Source: Lentisphaerae bacterium RIFOXYC12_FULL_60_16
Lineage (GTDB): Bacteria > Verrucomicrobiota > Kiritimatiellia > UBA8416 > YA12-FULL-60-10
NCBI GenBank assembly: GCA_001803315.1
Contig: MHBQ01000043.1
Location: 1-45,152 of the forward strand
Direction: 5' to 3'
DNA length: 45,152 nucleotides
Shown one piece after another: positions 34,697 to 42,843 of this stretch; the first letter of the stretch is position 1, and every line of letters begins with the position of its first letter. Both the position numbers and the translations under genes were made by a program. The notes under the pieces are model-generated. The model was not told the origin of the DNA and made no database searches. It saw nothing but the letters and a program-made list of their open reading frames with translations.

Positions 34697-36298
34697 TCAA
34701 CGATCCCTCCAACTTCCAAATTCCAATTTATCACTGAGTGTCGGATATTCCGGTGGTGGGTCCTCGACGAAGCGGATGTCGTAGGTATACATCTTGTTGA
34801 AACCGGTCACCAGGTTGCCGGTGCCCGTGTTGAAGGTTCCGACGGCTCCGCGTGTATCCTGGACAATACCGCCATGCACGTTCAGGTTGCCGCGCGGCGA
34901 ACCGCTGTTGTAATTCTCAACGCCGAAGGATCCGTTGCGGGAAGCTGCCTGGCCGGTTGCTATCATGTGGGCGAATATCTTGACGTTATCCGGGCAGGTT
35001 GGCTTTACAACGATATCCCCCTTGGCGATAAGCCCGAGGGCATCGTTGCATCCGGCTGAATTGGTCTTGGCATCCACGGCGTATTCAAGGTGGTTGGTTA
35101 TCAGGATGTCCCGGTCCGTTGCCACCGTCAGACGTCCATCAAGCGTTCCGGCAACCATTGCATCACCGTCGGGGTCGGCGCCGCTGCCGGCGGAGGCGAC
35201 ATAGAGTACCATCGCATCATTGGTCATGGTGATGACCTGCTGATTCCATCCGCGGCGGGAATTCGTCACCAGCAGGTTGGTTTGTGCCATCACCACGGTG
35301 GTCAAGCCGGTAACGATCATGCTGGATTTGCTGCGCAGGGTGTTGAAGTTGACGGATGCCATGGTGTCCGTTGCAACACCCCGGCGGAAACCTTCGTGAA
35401 ACACGCAGGCATTGGTGCTGCCGCCAAAGTCGTTGGCACCCGAAGTCACCTCGGCGTAAAATATGGGATTGCCGCTGAACCAGAGTTTTTCGTTGGAATG
35501 GACCTTACCGTTGAAGACTTCGCCGCTCTTGAAATAGATCGCATTATTGACACTCATCCAGAGTGCAAAATCAGCCCACGTCTTACGGCGGATGCCCTCC
35601 AGGGTTACCGTGCGGGTCACTCCATTGACCGTTCCGACCGAAATGATGCTGTAGTTATATTGGCCGGCACCTTCCGATTCGTCCGGTAAATCCGGGATGG
35701 TCGTCGTGGTGGTGGAAGAAGTCGACGTGGTTGTCGTGGTGGTTGTGGTCGTCGTGGTGGTGGTCGTGGTGGTAGCGGCCGGTGCATCCGTATAATAGGC
35801 GTAAACCCGTTTATTTCCTGTGGGCATGGTGTAGGTGGTGGCTGCGTCATACCGGTTGGCGCAGTATTCGTCATCATCCCGCCACCGGTTAAAGACTTTT
35901 CCTGGGGCCGGTGCGTTGGCGACAATGTTGATCACTTCGCCGACGGCATAGGAACCGTCTCCGGTCCCGTAATCGACGGTGAGGGTGTAGAGCGCTGGTG
36001 CATCCTTGTAACTGGCCGTGATGGTGGCGTTGGCGTTGGGCATGGTGTAGGTGGTGTTGGCGGAAAAGCGGTTCGCGCACAGTCCGTTTTCGCCCAGCCA
36101 CCGGTCGAAGACCTTGCCGCTGGGCGGCGCATTGGCGCTGATGTTCACGGTGGTTCCATGCCAGTGCCAGCCGTCGCCGGAACCATATTGGACATCCAAA
36201 TATCTCCAAGCGGCCTGTGCGGTGCTGTGGATGGTGAGCGAACTGAGAATCAGAACCAGTATCCATGCCGGTCGACGATGGGTAACGGGTGATTTCAT
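34697..36298 (-). CDS. Secreted InlB-like repeat protein with poly-Thr linker, likely pilus-linked adhesin
   Basis: A 533-residue exported protein. The ATG at 36298 follows GGAGGGG and lies 1 nt after the PilX-like stop. A signal peptide is visible (AWILVLILSSLTIHSTAQA). Two repeats of about 67 residues follow at about 32-98 and 104-170, resembling bacterial InlB B-repeats (YGSGDG, GKVFDRW, TTYTMP). Each has one Cys before ANR. Then comes a linker of 16 Thr, STSS and 5 Thr. The 330-residue C-terminal part has FKSGEVFNGKVHSNEKLWFS and MIATGQAASRNGSFGVENY. This resembles DUF4900-type domains that sit on PilX-like proteins. The order PilV-PilW-PilX-this protein parallels the pilVWX-pilY1 set, in which PilY1 is the tip adhesin. 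Function is inferred. Confidence 0.78.
   Translation of the reverse strand: MKSPVTHRRPAWILVLILSSLTIHSTAQAAWRYLDVQYGSGDGWHWHGTTVNISANAPPSGKVFDRWLGENGLCANRFSANTTYTMPNANATITASYKDAPALYTLTVDYGTGDGSYAVGEVINIVANAPAPGKVFNRWRDDDEYCANRYDAATTYTMPTGNKRVYAYYTDAPAATTTTTTTTTTTTTTTTSTSSTTTTTIPDLPDESEGAGQYNYSIISVGTVNGVTRTVTLEGIRRKTWADFALWMSVNNAIYFKSGEVFNGKVHSNEKLWFSGNPIFYAEVTSGANDFGGSTNACVFHEGFRRGVATDTMASVNFNTLRSKSSMIVTGLTTVVMAQTNLLVTNSRRGWNQQVITMTNDAMVLYVASAGSGADPDGDAMVAGTLDGRLTVATDRDILITNHLEYAVDAKTNSAGCNDALGLIAKGDIVVKPTCPDNVKIFAHMIATGQAASRNGSFGVENYNSGSPRGNLNVHGGIVQDTRGAVGTFNTGTGNLVTGFNKMYTYDIRFVEDPPPEYPTLSDKLEFGSWRDR
35699..35773 (-). repeat. Trinucleotide tract encoding the poly-Thr linker
   Basis: A tract of ACN codons (ACC, ACG, ACA mixed), 25 codons long, interrupted by TCG-ACT-TCT-TCC. 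The mix of codons suggests selection for threonine and not simple slippage, although length changes by slippage are possible. Confidence 0.85.
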
Positions 36299-36299
36299 G

Positions 36300-36941
36300 T
36301 TATTGCCCCTCCACCAGGGTTGCACTGGTTGCGGCGATGGCGATCCACCACTTGCCGACGGCTTTGCCGGAACCGTTGATGTTATCGTTGTAGATGTTGA
36401 TCGACATGGTTGAGGAAAGGATGTCATAGGTGTAGGCGTTGGAGACGGGGTAGGGGTTTCCGTTTACCAGCATGCTGTTCTGGTTGCCGTTGCCCTTGGG
36501 TTTGACATGCACGGTAACGGCCTGTCCCGTGTAGCCGGCATAATCCTGGTGAAGGTCGTCACGGGTTATGGTGGAGTTGTCCGGCAGGGTTACGGTGAAT
36601 TCATTTTGCGGACTATTATTGGGGTTAATGTTGATTTCCCCGCCGATTGAGCAAAGACCACGGGAAATACTGCCTCCCTGGATGATCGCGGTGACATAGG
36701 TTCCACCGCCGATGGTTCCGTACAACGAGATGGGAATTGCCCCGCTGGCCGCGATATGGGCGGCGGCCCGCTCGACTCCTGCCTCCGCCACAAAGGTGGC
36801 GCGCTCAATATTGAATTGGCCGGTTGAGACCCGCAGCTGGGTCGAGGATGTACGGAGGAGGGCGGTGACCAGGATGGCCAGGATGGCCGTCATCATCATC
36901 ACCGTGACCAGGGCTATACCTGAGCGTTCGGGTTGTATCAT
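36300..36941 (-). CDS. PilX-like minor pilin / pilus assembly protein
   Basis: A 213-residue protein with the N-terminus MIQPERSGIALVTVMMMTAI, like PilX_N proteins (RSG-A-V pattern, then a long hydrophobic helix). It continues with TSSTQLRVSTGQFNIERATFVAEAGVERAAA, the usual amphipathic helix containing the AEAG motif. The ATG at 36941 has AAAGGAG upstream. The open frame extends 88 codons further, but that part overlaps the previous gene. The C-terminal part is beta-rich and specific to this protein. It is third in the pilin operon, between the PilW-like gene and the repeat protein. Confidence 0.82.
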   Translation of the reverse strand: MIQPERSGIALVTVMMMTAILAILVTALLRTSSTQLRVSTGQFNIERATFVAEAGVERAAAHIAASGAIPISLYGTIGGGTYVTAIIQGGSISRGLCSIGGEININPNNSPQNEFTVTLPDNSTITRDDLHQDYAGYTGQAVTVHVKPKGNGNQNSMLVNGNPYPVSNAYTYDILSSTMSINIYNDNINGSGKAVGKWWIAIAATSATLVEGQ

Positions 36942-36954
36942 GATCCCTGCTCCT

Positions 36955-37476
36955 TTAATTGCGGAAGGCGATGAAGGTTGACACCTCGTTGGTGGCTGAG
37001 AAGCGGCCATTCTGGCGTCCCACCCGCACCATGAGATTGATCCCTTTACCGGACTTTGAGGCAGTGGCGGCGTTGATACCGTTCGCCACCCGGACCCATC
37101 CGGCGAGGGGGTGGTTCCGGTATTGGATGGTTTCGGCTCCCGACAGGTATCGGATTGCATTGGTCGGGCCGTCTGGAACCTGGTAGGAAACGGTCCAACT
37201 GGCACCGCTGCTGACCACGCTGACGGTGCTTTCGACAGCAGCCCGGAACCCCAGGTTGGTACCGATACCGGAAACCATCCGGCTCAAGGCAAAACTGGCG
37301 TCGGTAGCGGTTCCTATCTCCAGCGACGTGGTGTGCCAGGATCGTTGGCTGGACAGGTAAACGCCCATAGCGCCCGCCATGATCATGGTCGTTACCCCCA
37401 TGGCCAACATGAGTTCGGTTAATGTAAACCCGTGGCGCCCTGTGCCCGGTGTGTGCTTGGAGTGGCTGGTTTTCAT
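36955..37476 (-). CDS. PilW-like prepilin
   Basis: A 173-residue type IV prepilin-like protein. The leader is MKTSHSKHTPGTGRHG, and the cleavage/methylation site is G|FTLTELMLAMGVTTMI, with Glu at mature position 5. The hydrophobic helix is followed by a globular part (SWTVSYQVPDGPTNAIRYL). It resembles PilW/GspJ minor pilins, which prime pilus assembly. Its start (ATG 37476) overlaps the stop of the upstream gene as TGATG. The PilX-like gene follows 13 bp later. Confidence 0.85.
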   Translation of the reverse strand: MKTSHSKHTPGTGRHGFTLTELMLAMGVTTMIMAGAMGVYLSSQRSWHTTSLEIGTATDASFALSRMVSGIGTNLGFRAAVESTVSVVSSGASWTVSYQVPDGPTNAIRYLSGAETIQYRNHPLAGWVRVANGINAATASKSGKGINLMVRVGRQNGRFSATNEVSTFIAFRN

Positions 37477-37928
37477 CAGTGTACGGCCTTTGATATGGAG
37501 GTTGCCATGGACAGCGTGGAGGTGCTCTTGCTTGCCGGATTCTGCCACCAGACGGTTACCGTAATGTCTTTTATGCCGCCAAAAGCACTGTTGGTTGCCA
37601 CGACGTACCGGTAGTTGCTGAACGTGTAGGTGCCGGGTGCAAGCGTCGAGTCGTCGTATGCCTTGGCTCGTATATTCTCCAAAGTTGCACGGGCGGTATG
37701 CATATGGGTCAGGAATCCTTCAGCCATGTTTGCTGATTTGCGCGCCATGGTGAAAGACATGAGTACGCATGAAAGGCTGAACGCCAGGATCGCCATGGCG
37801 ATCATGACCTCAACCAAAGTGAGGCCGTCTTTGCGCATGGATTGTCCAGATGATCGAACTAACGAATGACGGAAGAAGGGGCGTCGATCCGTAATTCCTG
37901 TCCATATATTGTTATCCCTGGGCATCAT
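37476..37928 (-). CDS. PilV-like prepilin
   Basis: A type IV prepilin-like protein with the cleavage site KDG|LTLVEVMIAMAILAFSLS, Glu at mature position 5, and the aromatic/polar globular part (YTFSNYRYVVATNSAF). It resembles PilV/GspI minor pilins. Start choice: the ATG at 37838 (MRKDGLTL, 120 aa, short leader) has no ribosome site. The ATG at 37928 has GGAG nine bases upstream and lies about 18 nt after the predicted sigma-54 transcript start. It would give 150 residues and an unusually long 35-residue leader. I annotate the longer form, with doubt. It is the first gene of the five-gene operon. Confidence 0.8.
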   Translation of the reverse strand: MMPRDNNIWTGITDRRPFFRHSLVRSSGQSMRKDGLTLVEVMIAMAILAFSLSCVLMSFTMARKSANMAEGFLTHMHTARATLENIRAKAYDDSTLAPGTYTFSNYRYVVATNSAFGGIKDITVTVWWQNPASKSTSTLSMATSISKAVH

Positions 37929-37956
37929 ACAATAAATCTCCATAGACCCTTATTAG

Positions 37957-37972
37957 AGCAAACCGAGTGCCA
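37957..37972 (-). promoter_or_regulatory. Sigma-54 (-24/-12) promoter of the pilin operon
   Basis: On the minus strand TGGCACTCGGTTTGCT matches the sigma-54 consensus TGGCAC-N5-TTGCW, with GG and GC exactly 10 nt apart. Transcription should begin near 37946, just before the PilV-like gene. Sigma-54 promoters need an AAA activator, and one is encoded directly upstream (38191-39609). Confidence 0.85.
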
Positions 37973-38079
37973 AACGCCTTGACTCATGGTTGCCGATGGA
38001 AATCTTCGGTGGGCAATGCGGATTGAATTGTTATCTTAAACGCTCACATTCAATGCATTATGTGTTAATAATGAAAGGA

Positions 38080-38095
38080 TGTGAGGTGAATCACA
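38080..38095. promoter_or_regulatory. Palindrome TGTGA-N6-TCACA upstream of the sigma-54 promoter
   Basis: A perfect 5+5 inverted repeat centred about 141 bp upstream of the predicted start. Its spacing and sequence equal the CRP-family consensus. It could instead be the enhancer site of the NtrC-type activator, which would sit at such a distance. Confidence 0.6.
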
Positions 38096-38116
38096 CAATG
38101 AAAAATCTTTGGACCG

Positions 38117-38137
38117 CATTCCGGACAGAACGGAATG
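38117..38137. promoter_or_regulatory. Palindrome CATTCCG-N7-CGGAATG, candidate enhancer site
   Basis: A perfect 7+7 inverted repeat about 181 bp upstream of the predicted sigma-54 start. The position suits an upstream activating sequence bound by an NtrC-type dimer. A looser pair CTCACAT (38043-38049) / ATGTGAG (38079-38085) lies nearer the promoter. Confidence 0.5.
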
Positions 38138-38190
38138 AGAAAAAGGGGTGTAACAAATTAATTCAGATAATGAATCTATGTAACGAAAAG

Positions 38191-39609
38191 TTACGCGATT
38201 GGCTCGTTGGTTTTCTTACGGCAATAACGACTGATTGTTTGCCGGGAAACATCGATCAGATCGGCGGCTGCACTTTGGTTGCCGTCGGTCCGGTGGAGTG
38301 CTTCTGCGATGAGCAGTTCGATGGCCTGTTTCATGGTTGGAAGTCGTGTTCCGGATGTTCCGGGGACGGTTTGTGAACCGGGAGTTGGAAGTTGGTTTAT
38401 GGCCTGTGCCATGTGGTCGATAAAGGTATCCAGCGAGAGCATGCCTGACTCGTGACGTGAGACGGCGTCAAAAACCATGGCTTTCAACTCGCGGATGTTG
38501 CCCGGGAAGTCATAGGTTGTCAGACGGGCGGCTAGTTCGGTTGGAGCTGTCGGCCGTTTCCGGTTCAAGGTGGAAGCCGCTTCATAGAGGAAGTGGTTGA
38601 TCAGGAGGGGGAGATCATCGGTGCGTTCACGCAGGGGCGGGATGCGCAGGTGGTGGGACAGGAGGCGGTAGTACAAATCCTCCCGGAATCGGCCGGTCTG
38701 CAGCAGTTGCTGGACATTCCGGTTGGTGGCGACAATGATCCGGGCGTTGGATTGGCGGGGGGTATCGGTGCCGAGGGGGAAGTATTCGCGTTCCTGCAGC
38801 AGGCGGAGCAGCTTGACCTGCGAGGCGATTCCGAGATCGCCGATTTCATCCATGAACAGGGTTCCGCCGGAGGCCTTCTCAACCAGCCCGGTGCGGGCAT
38901 TGTCGGCGCCGGTGTAAGCACCAGGGACATGGCCGAAGAATGTGTCGGCGAATAACGCGTCGTCGTAGCCGGCGACGTTGACCGCCACGAAGGGTCCGAT
39001 CCTTGCCCCGATCTGGTGGAGAACCTGTGCGAACAGTTCCTTGCCCACACCGGTTTCGCCGGTGATCAGGACCGGTTCGGGTGAAGGTGCGATGGCCTCG
39101 ACATACCGGAAGAGCGATTGCATGGCGCGGTTGGCGGTCACGATGGTGGAGAAAAATTCCGGATGATGCGGTCTGGTCACCAGGACTTCATCGCGCAACC
39201 GTTGGTTCTCACAGCGCAATTCGGCGGTTTCAATGGCCTTGGTGACAGCAGCGACCAAACGTTGTCGATCGAATGGCTTGACCAGGTAATCCAGCGCGCC
39301 GGCCTTGACGCAGCTGACGGCGGTGTCCAGTTCATGATTGGCGGTTACGATGATGACCGGAATGTGACTGAACCGGCTGGTCAGGATGGGGAGTAACTCG
39401 GTGCCGGACCGGAAGGGCATGCACAGGTCGAGCAGGATCACGGCGACATTATGGGATTCAATAAGGGCTTCAACCTGGCGGCTGTCGTCACAGCGGATGG
39501 TGTGGTTGATGCCGGCATTGCGCAGCAGGTTGTCGATGCTCCGGAGTACGGGTGGTTCATCGTCCACCAGGAGGATGGGACGGGAGGGGAACGGAACGGG
39601 TTGATTCAT
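38191..39609 (-). CDS. NtrC-family sigma-54-dependent response regulator
   Basis: A 472-residue two-component activator. The receiver domain covers about 10-125, with the acidic pair DD at 16-17, the phospho-acceptor Asp at about 61 (VILLDLCMP), and Lys in LVKPFD. The AAA domain has Walker A GETGVGKE, Walker B GGTLFMDEIGD, and the sigma-54 contact loop GAYTGA (the Tyr form of GAFTGA), so it should activate sigma-54 polymerase. The C-terminal Fis-type HTH is NQSAAADLIDVSRQTISRYC. Its start overlaps the sensor kinase stop by 4 nt, which marks a cognate pair. The pilin operon with a sigma-54 promoter follows on the same strand, and is the obvious target. Confidence 0.94.
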   Translation of the reverse strand: MNQPVPFPSRPILLVDDEPPVLRSIDNLLRNAGINHTIRCDDSRQVEALIESHNVAVILLDLCMPFRSGTELLPILTSRFSHIPVIIVTANHELDTAVSCVKAGALDYLVKPFDRQRLVAAVTKAIETAELRCENQRLRDEVLVTRPHHPEFFSTIVTANRAMQSLFRYVEAIAPSPEPVLITGETGVGKELFAQVLHQIGARIGPFVAVNVAGYDDALFADTFFGHVPGAYTGADNARTGLVEKASGGTLFMDEIGDLGIASQVKLLRLLQEREYFPLGTDTPRQSNARIIVATNRNVQQLLQTGRFREDLYYRLLSHHLRIPPLRERTDDLPLLINHFLYEAASTLNRKRPTAPTELAARLTTYDFPGNIRELKAMVFDAVSRHESGMLSLDTFIDHMAQAINQLPTPGSQTVPGTSGTRLPTMKQAIELLIAEALHRTDGNQSAAADLIDVSRQTISRYCRKKTNEPIA

Positions 39610-41462
39610 GCCGGGTCTCCTGTTATGCGGGGGAAGGTGACGGTTACGCGGGTTCCCTGTTGTGGACGGGACTCAAATCGTATACTTCCCTTGTGTTCAT
39701 TGATGATGTTGGTGGTTACAAAAAGGCCGAGGCCGGTTCCCCCCTGGGCGCGGCGGGTGGTGAAGAATGGTTCCCCCAGATGCTTGATCTGGTCAGGTGC
39801 AATGCCGCAACCTTCATCTTCCACCATCAGCGTGATGGTGGTCTGTCCCGTGTCATGCCGGGTGCTTACCCGGACTTTACGGTCGGGATGCTGGACGGCG
39901 TACAGGGCGTTATGGACCAGGTTGATCACCACCTGTTCCAGCCGGGAGGGATTGCCCAGCATGGTTGGCAGGGAGTCCTGCAGTTCCAACTCCCATCGGT
40001 GTGTCCGTTTGGGAATTTCCGCGCGCAGCATGGTGAGGGCGGATTGGACCACATCATTAAGATTCACCGGATGTGTCAGGGCGGTGTCGGATGGGGCGGA
40101 GAATGCCTTGAGTTCATGTATGCGATCGGCGATGCGAACGGACGCCTGGCTCATCTCGCGCAGCAATTCCGGTATTTCGGGTCCGACTTCCGGATAGGGC
40201 CTGACCCCCAGCTTGAAGTCGGCATGGTCACGGTTCCATGAATCGAGAACCGGTTTAATTGATTCGTACAGTTCGGCCAGGACCATGGCGTTCGATCCGA
40301 TGATCGTGTTCGGGTTGTTGATTTCATGGGCAATACCGGATACCAGGGTGCCGAGCGCCGCCAGTTTGTCCATCCGGATCAATTGTTCCCGGTGATCCCG
40401 GGCTGCCATTTCAGCGGCTTCGAGGGCTTGCAGCATGCGGTTGATGCCGTTGGTCAATGCCTGGAACTCAACACCACCGTGATCGGATTTCAAGCGGAGA
40501 GCCAGGCTGCGTGCGGCTGCGACATCATCCACGCCTTGTCCGATTTGTTCGATGCTCCGGCTGAGGGGAATCAATACATAGCGTTCGAGCGACCAGAAGG
40601 TGAAGGCCAGGATCGCGGTTCCAGCCAGGAGGAACCAGAGAGATATAAAGCGGACATTCAGCTGTTCCTGTCGCAGCAGGTTGCGCGGGTAGGTGATTGA
40701 CAGCAGGAGGATCGGCTGGTTGTTGACATCACGCAGCACATGAAACCCGTACATCTGCTCGGGGGAATAATCGTGGATCTCGGTCGCCGATGTTTCCATC
40801 AAGCGGCTGATCATGCCGCCCTCAAGTGGTGTGCGGGCCAGGGTCGCGATGGGCCGGAGTTCGAATGTTGCACCAGCGCGTTCCTCCAGCAGGTCAAGAA
40901 ACTCCTGATTCAAACGATATCCCATTACGACCCAGCCGTTGGGAGGTCCTGCGTGCTGACTGGTGAGAACCGGCCGGGAAGCCATCAGGTAGGGGATGCC
41001 TTGGTGAAGGAAAAAACCTGAAACACCCCGGTCCGGTGAAAGTTCAACGCCATGGCGGGCGAGCGGGTTGGACTGGAGGTTTATTTGGCGGTTGGTCGGA
41101 TTTGAATCATCGGCCATGATGCCGATTTCAAGGGAAGCATCCGGCCGTATGAAAAGCAGAAAATGAACCCTTAAATCCCGGAGTATGTCCGCGGTCAGGT
41201 TGGATTCCAGGTAATCGGGATCCTGATTTTCCATATAGGAATAGGTGTCGTCCCAGGAGGCCCAGTCAAGCACCATGCTGTCGAGGTGATTCCGGTCGGC
41301 GTGCAGGTTCTTGAGCACCCGTTCCATGGCCTCCTGGACATAGCCGTGTTCCAGGCGGGTGGCATTGGTCAGGAGGAAGTGACGGGTGGCAAAGATGCAG
41401 AGGACGGTCAGCACGGTGACGACCATGGCGGTTATGGAAAACAATTTGGCACGTAGGGTCAT
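39606..41462 (-). CDS. Sensor histidine kinase with CHASE4 domain
   Basis: A 618-residue inner-membrane kinase. A first transmembrane helix lies at about 7-31. The periplasmic part resembles CHASE4 (HLDSMVLDWASWDDTYSYME). A second helix lies at about 275-297 (FISLWFLLAGTAILAFTFWS), followed by a HAMP linker. The HisKA box is LAALGTLVSGIAHEINNPNT, with the phosphorylated His near residue 385. The ATP-binding domain ends with VINLVHNALYAV, VEDEGCGIAPDQI and GGTGLGLFVT. The ATG at 41462 is used; no good ribosome site is seen. It is paired with the NtrC-type regulator. The signal bound by the CHASE4 domain is unknown. Confidence 0.92.
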   Translation of the reverse strand: MTLRAKLFSITAMVVTVLTVLCIFATRHFLLTNATRLEHGYVQEAMERVLKNLHADRNHLDSMVLDWASWDDTYSYMENQDPDYLESNLTADILRDLRVHFLLFIRPDASLEIGIMADDSNPTNRQINLQSNPLARHGVELSPDRGVSGFFLHQGIPYLMASRPVLTSQHAGPPNGWVVMGYRLNQEFLDLLEERAGATFELRPIATLARTPLEGGMISRLMETSATEIHDYSPEQMYGFHVLRDVNNQPILLLSITYPRNLLRQEQLNVRFISLWFLLAGTAILAFTFWSLERYVLIPLSRSIEQIGQGVDDVAAARSLALRLKSDHGGVEFQALTNGINRMLQALEAAEMAARDHREQLIRMDKLAALGTLVSGIAHEINNPNTIIGSNAMVLAELYESIKPVLDSWNRDHADFKLGVRPYPEVGPEIPELLREMSQASVRIADRIHELKAFSAPSDTALTHPVNLNDVVQSALTMLRAEIPKRTHRWELELQDSLPTMLGNPSRLEQVVINLVHNALYAVQHPDRKVRVSTRHDTGQTTITLMVEDEGCGIAPDQIKHLGEPFFTTRRAQGGTGLGLFVTTNIINEHKGSIRFESRPQQGTRVTVTFPRITGDPA

Positions 41463-41528
41463 CAACGGCCATGGTGGCGTGCAGGGCCTGGAATGTCCAG
41501 CCTGGAACCGTCTGGATGGACGCGCGCG

Positions 41529-42818
41529 TTACGGTTGGTTGGACGAGTATTCCGCCGGTCGAAGGACGGATGGAATCAGGCCCAGGGTTACCACCAAGAG
41601 CAGCACCATGATGCCGGAGGCCATCAGCAAGGTGTCATAGGGGCCCAGGGAACGTCCTGCCAGCATCCACTGGTCGGCCAGCATGCGAAGGCGGATTGCC
41701 TGGGCGGCGAATTGGCCCGACAAAGCGATGCCGGCGCCTGACAGCATGCTGATCAATGCGGTGGAAAGTGAACGGCTGCGTGCCGGCATGATTCCCAGCA
41801 TCTCCGTGGAAATAGAGACGCTGGTGACCGCGTTGCAGATGCCAAACCCGAACATCAGGCATCCCATATAAAGCAGGGGGGAAGCGGAGAACCAGGGGCG
41901 TAGCGGTATCAGGCCGAGGATCAGCGCGTATGCGAAGTGGTTGATCATGAAGGCGGGCTTGGTCCCGAACCGGTCTACCAGTCGACCGGCAAAAATGAAC
42001 CCGATGAAGGTGCCCACGGCCAGGGCGTTGCCCAGCAGGACGATGGAATCGCCCGTCAGGCCCATGGTGTCCTTCTGGAGCAATCCCATGAGCCACGGGG
42101 CCGCACCGGTGAACAGATACAGGAGGAATATGTAGGCGCCGAATGCCAGGTATCCGGGGGTGTGGAAAACGATTCCGATGGCTTCGAGGAACGCAGGCCG
42201 TGCAGGGTTGGGTGGTTCAAGATCGGGGATACGCTGATAGATGAGGATCCGCGCGAAAGCCATCACCAGGACAACCAGCAGGAACAGGCGATACACCCCG
42301 ATTTCCGGGTGGTTGCGGAGCACCACGGTTACAATGAAACTGAAGGCAATGGCGACGGCCTGCCAGGAGGTCCTCAGTCTTCCGAAGAAACGGCCGCGCA
42401 TAGGGGCGGGAATGATCGGGCTTAACAAGGCGAACCAGCTGGACGAGAAGGCGGTATAGCCGGCGCTGAAAATGATGGCGCCAGCCAGAAATAAAGGGAC
42501 GGCGAGATGTCCCGGCAGCAGGGTGAAGGTGGCGATCAACGCAAAGCCTGCCACCGTAGCGTACAATCCGGCGAGTCCGACACGTTTACGCCCGATTCGG
42601 TCGGCCAAGTGGGCAAATGGAAGCATCAGGAGAAAGTTGGAGACGTAGGGAAGCGTTAACCACGACAGGATGTGTTCACTGGGTATTCCGACCGCTGACA
42701 AGTACGCGAGCAGGAATCCGTTGGTGAATAACAGGAGGGAAAGTGTGCCGAAACATTGCGCCATGATGAGGTTGCGCATGGCCTGGCGGGATTCAGGTTC
42801 GGTCAGGGTTTGTATCAT
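41529..42818 (-). CDS. Major facilitator superfamily transporter
   Basis: A 429-residue multi-pass membrane protein with about 12 hydrophobic segments by eye. The MFS loop motif is seen as FAHLADRIGRKRVGLAG between segments 2 and 3. Other glycine-rich segments follow (FIFAGRLVDRFGTKPAFMIN at the symmetrical position in the second half). The substrate is unknown. It ends 66 bp before the sensor kinase and follows the amidohydrolase gene by 25 bp on the same strand. It is probably part of the MFS-amidohydrolase-MFS group, though transcription could run on into the kinase. Confidence 0.88.
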   Translation of the reverse strand: MIQTLTEPESRQAMRNLIMAQCFGTLSLLLFTNGFLLAYLSAVGIPSEHILSWLTLPYVSNFLLMLPFAHLADRIGRKRVGLAGLYATVAGFALIATFTLLPGHLAVPLFLAGAIIFSAGYTAFSSSWFALLSPIIPAPMRGRFFGRLRTSWQAVAIAFSFIVTVVLRNHPEIGVYRLFLLVVLVMAFARILIYQRIPDLEPPNPARPAFLEAIGIVFHTPGYLAFGAYIFLLYLFTGAAPWLMGLLQKDTMGLTGDSIVLLGNALAVGTFIGFIFAGRLVDRFGTKPAFMINHFAYALILGLIPLRPWFSASPLLYMGCLMFGFGICNAVTSVSISTEMLGIMPARSRSLSTALISMLSGAGIALSGQFAAQAIRLRMLADQWMLAGRSLGPYDTLLMASGIMVLLLVVTLGLIPSVLRPAEYSSNQP

Positions 42819-42843
42819 GATGGGTCGCGTCCTCTGGGTGGGG

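Noticed and set aside
38180-38194. GTAAC-GAAAA-GTTAC as a terminator after the NtrC-type gene
   Set aside because: A 5 bp AT-rich stem without a T-run that overlaps the stop codon. Too weak to call.
37990-38376. Plus-strand frame of 128 codons across the pilin control region
   Set aside because: It crosses the sites upstream of the sigma-54 promoter and half of it is antisense to the NtrC-type gene.
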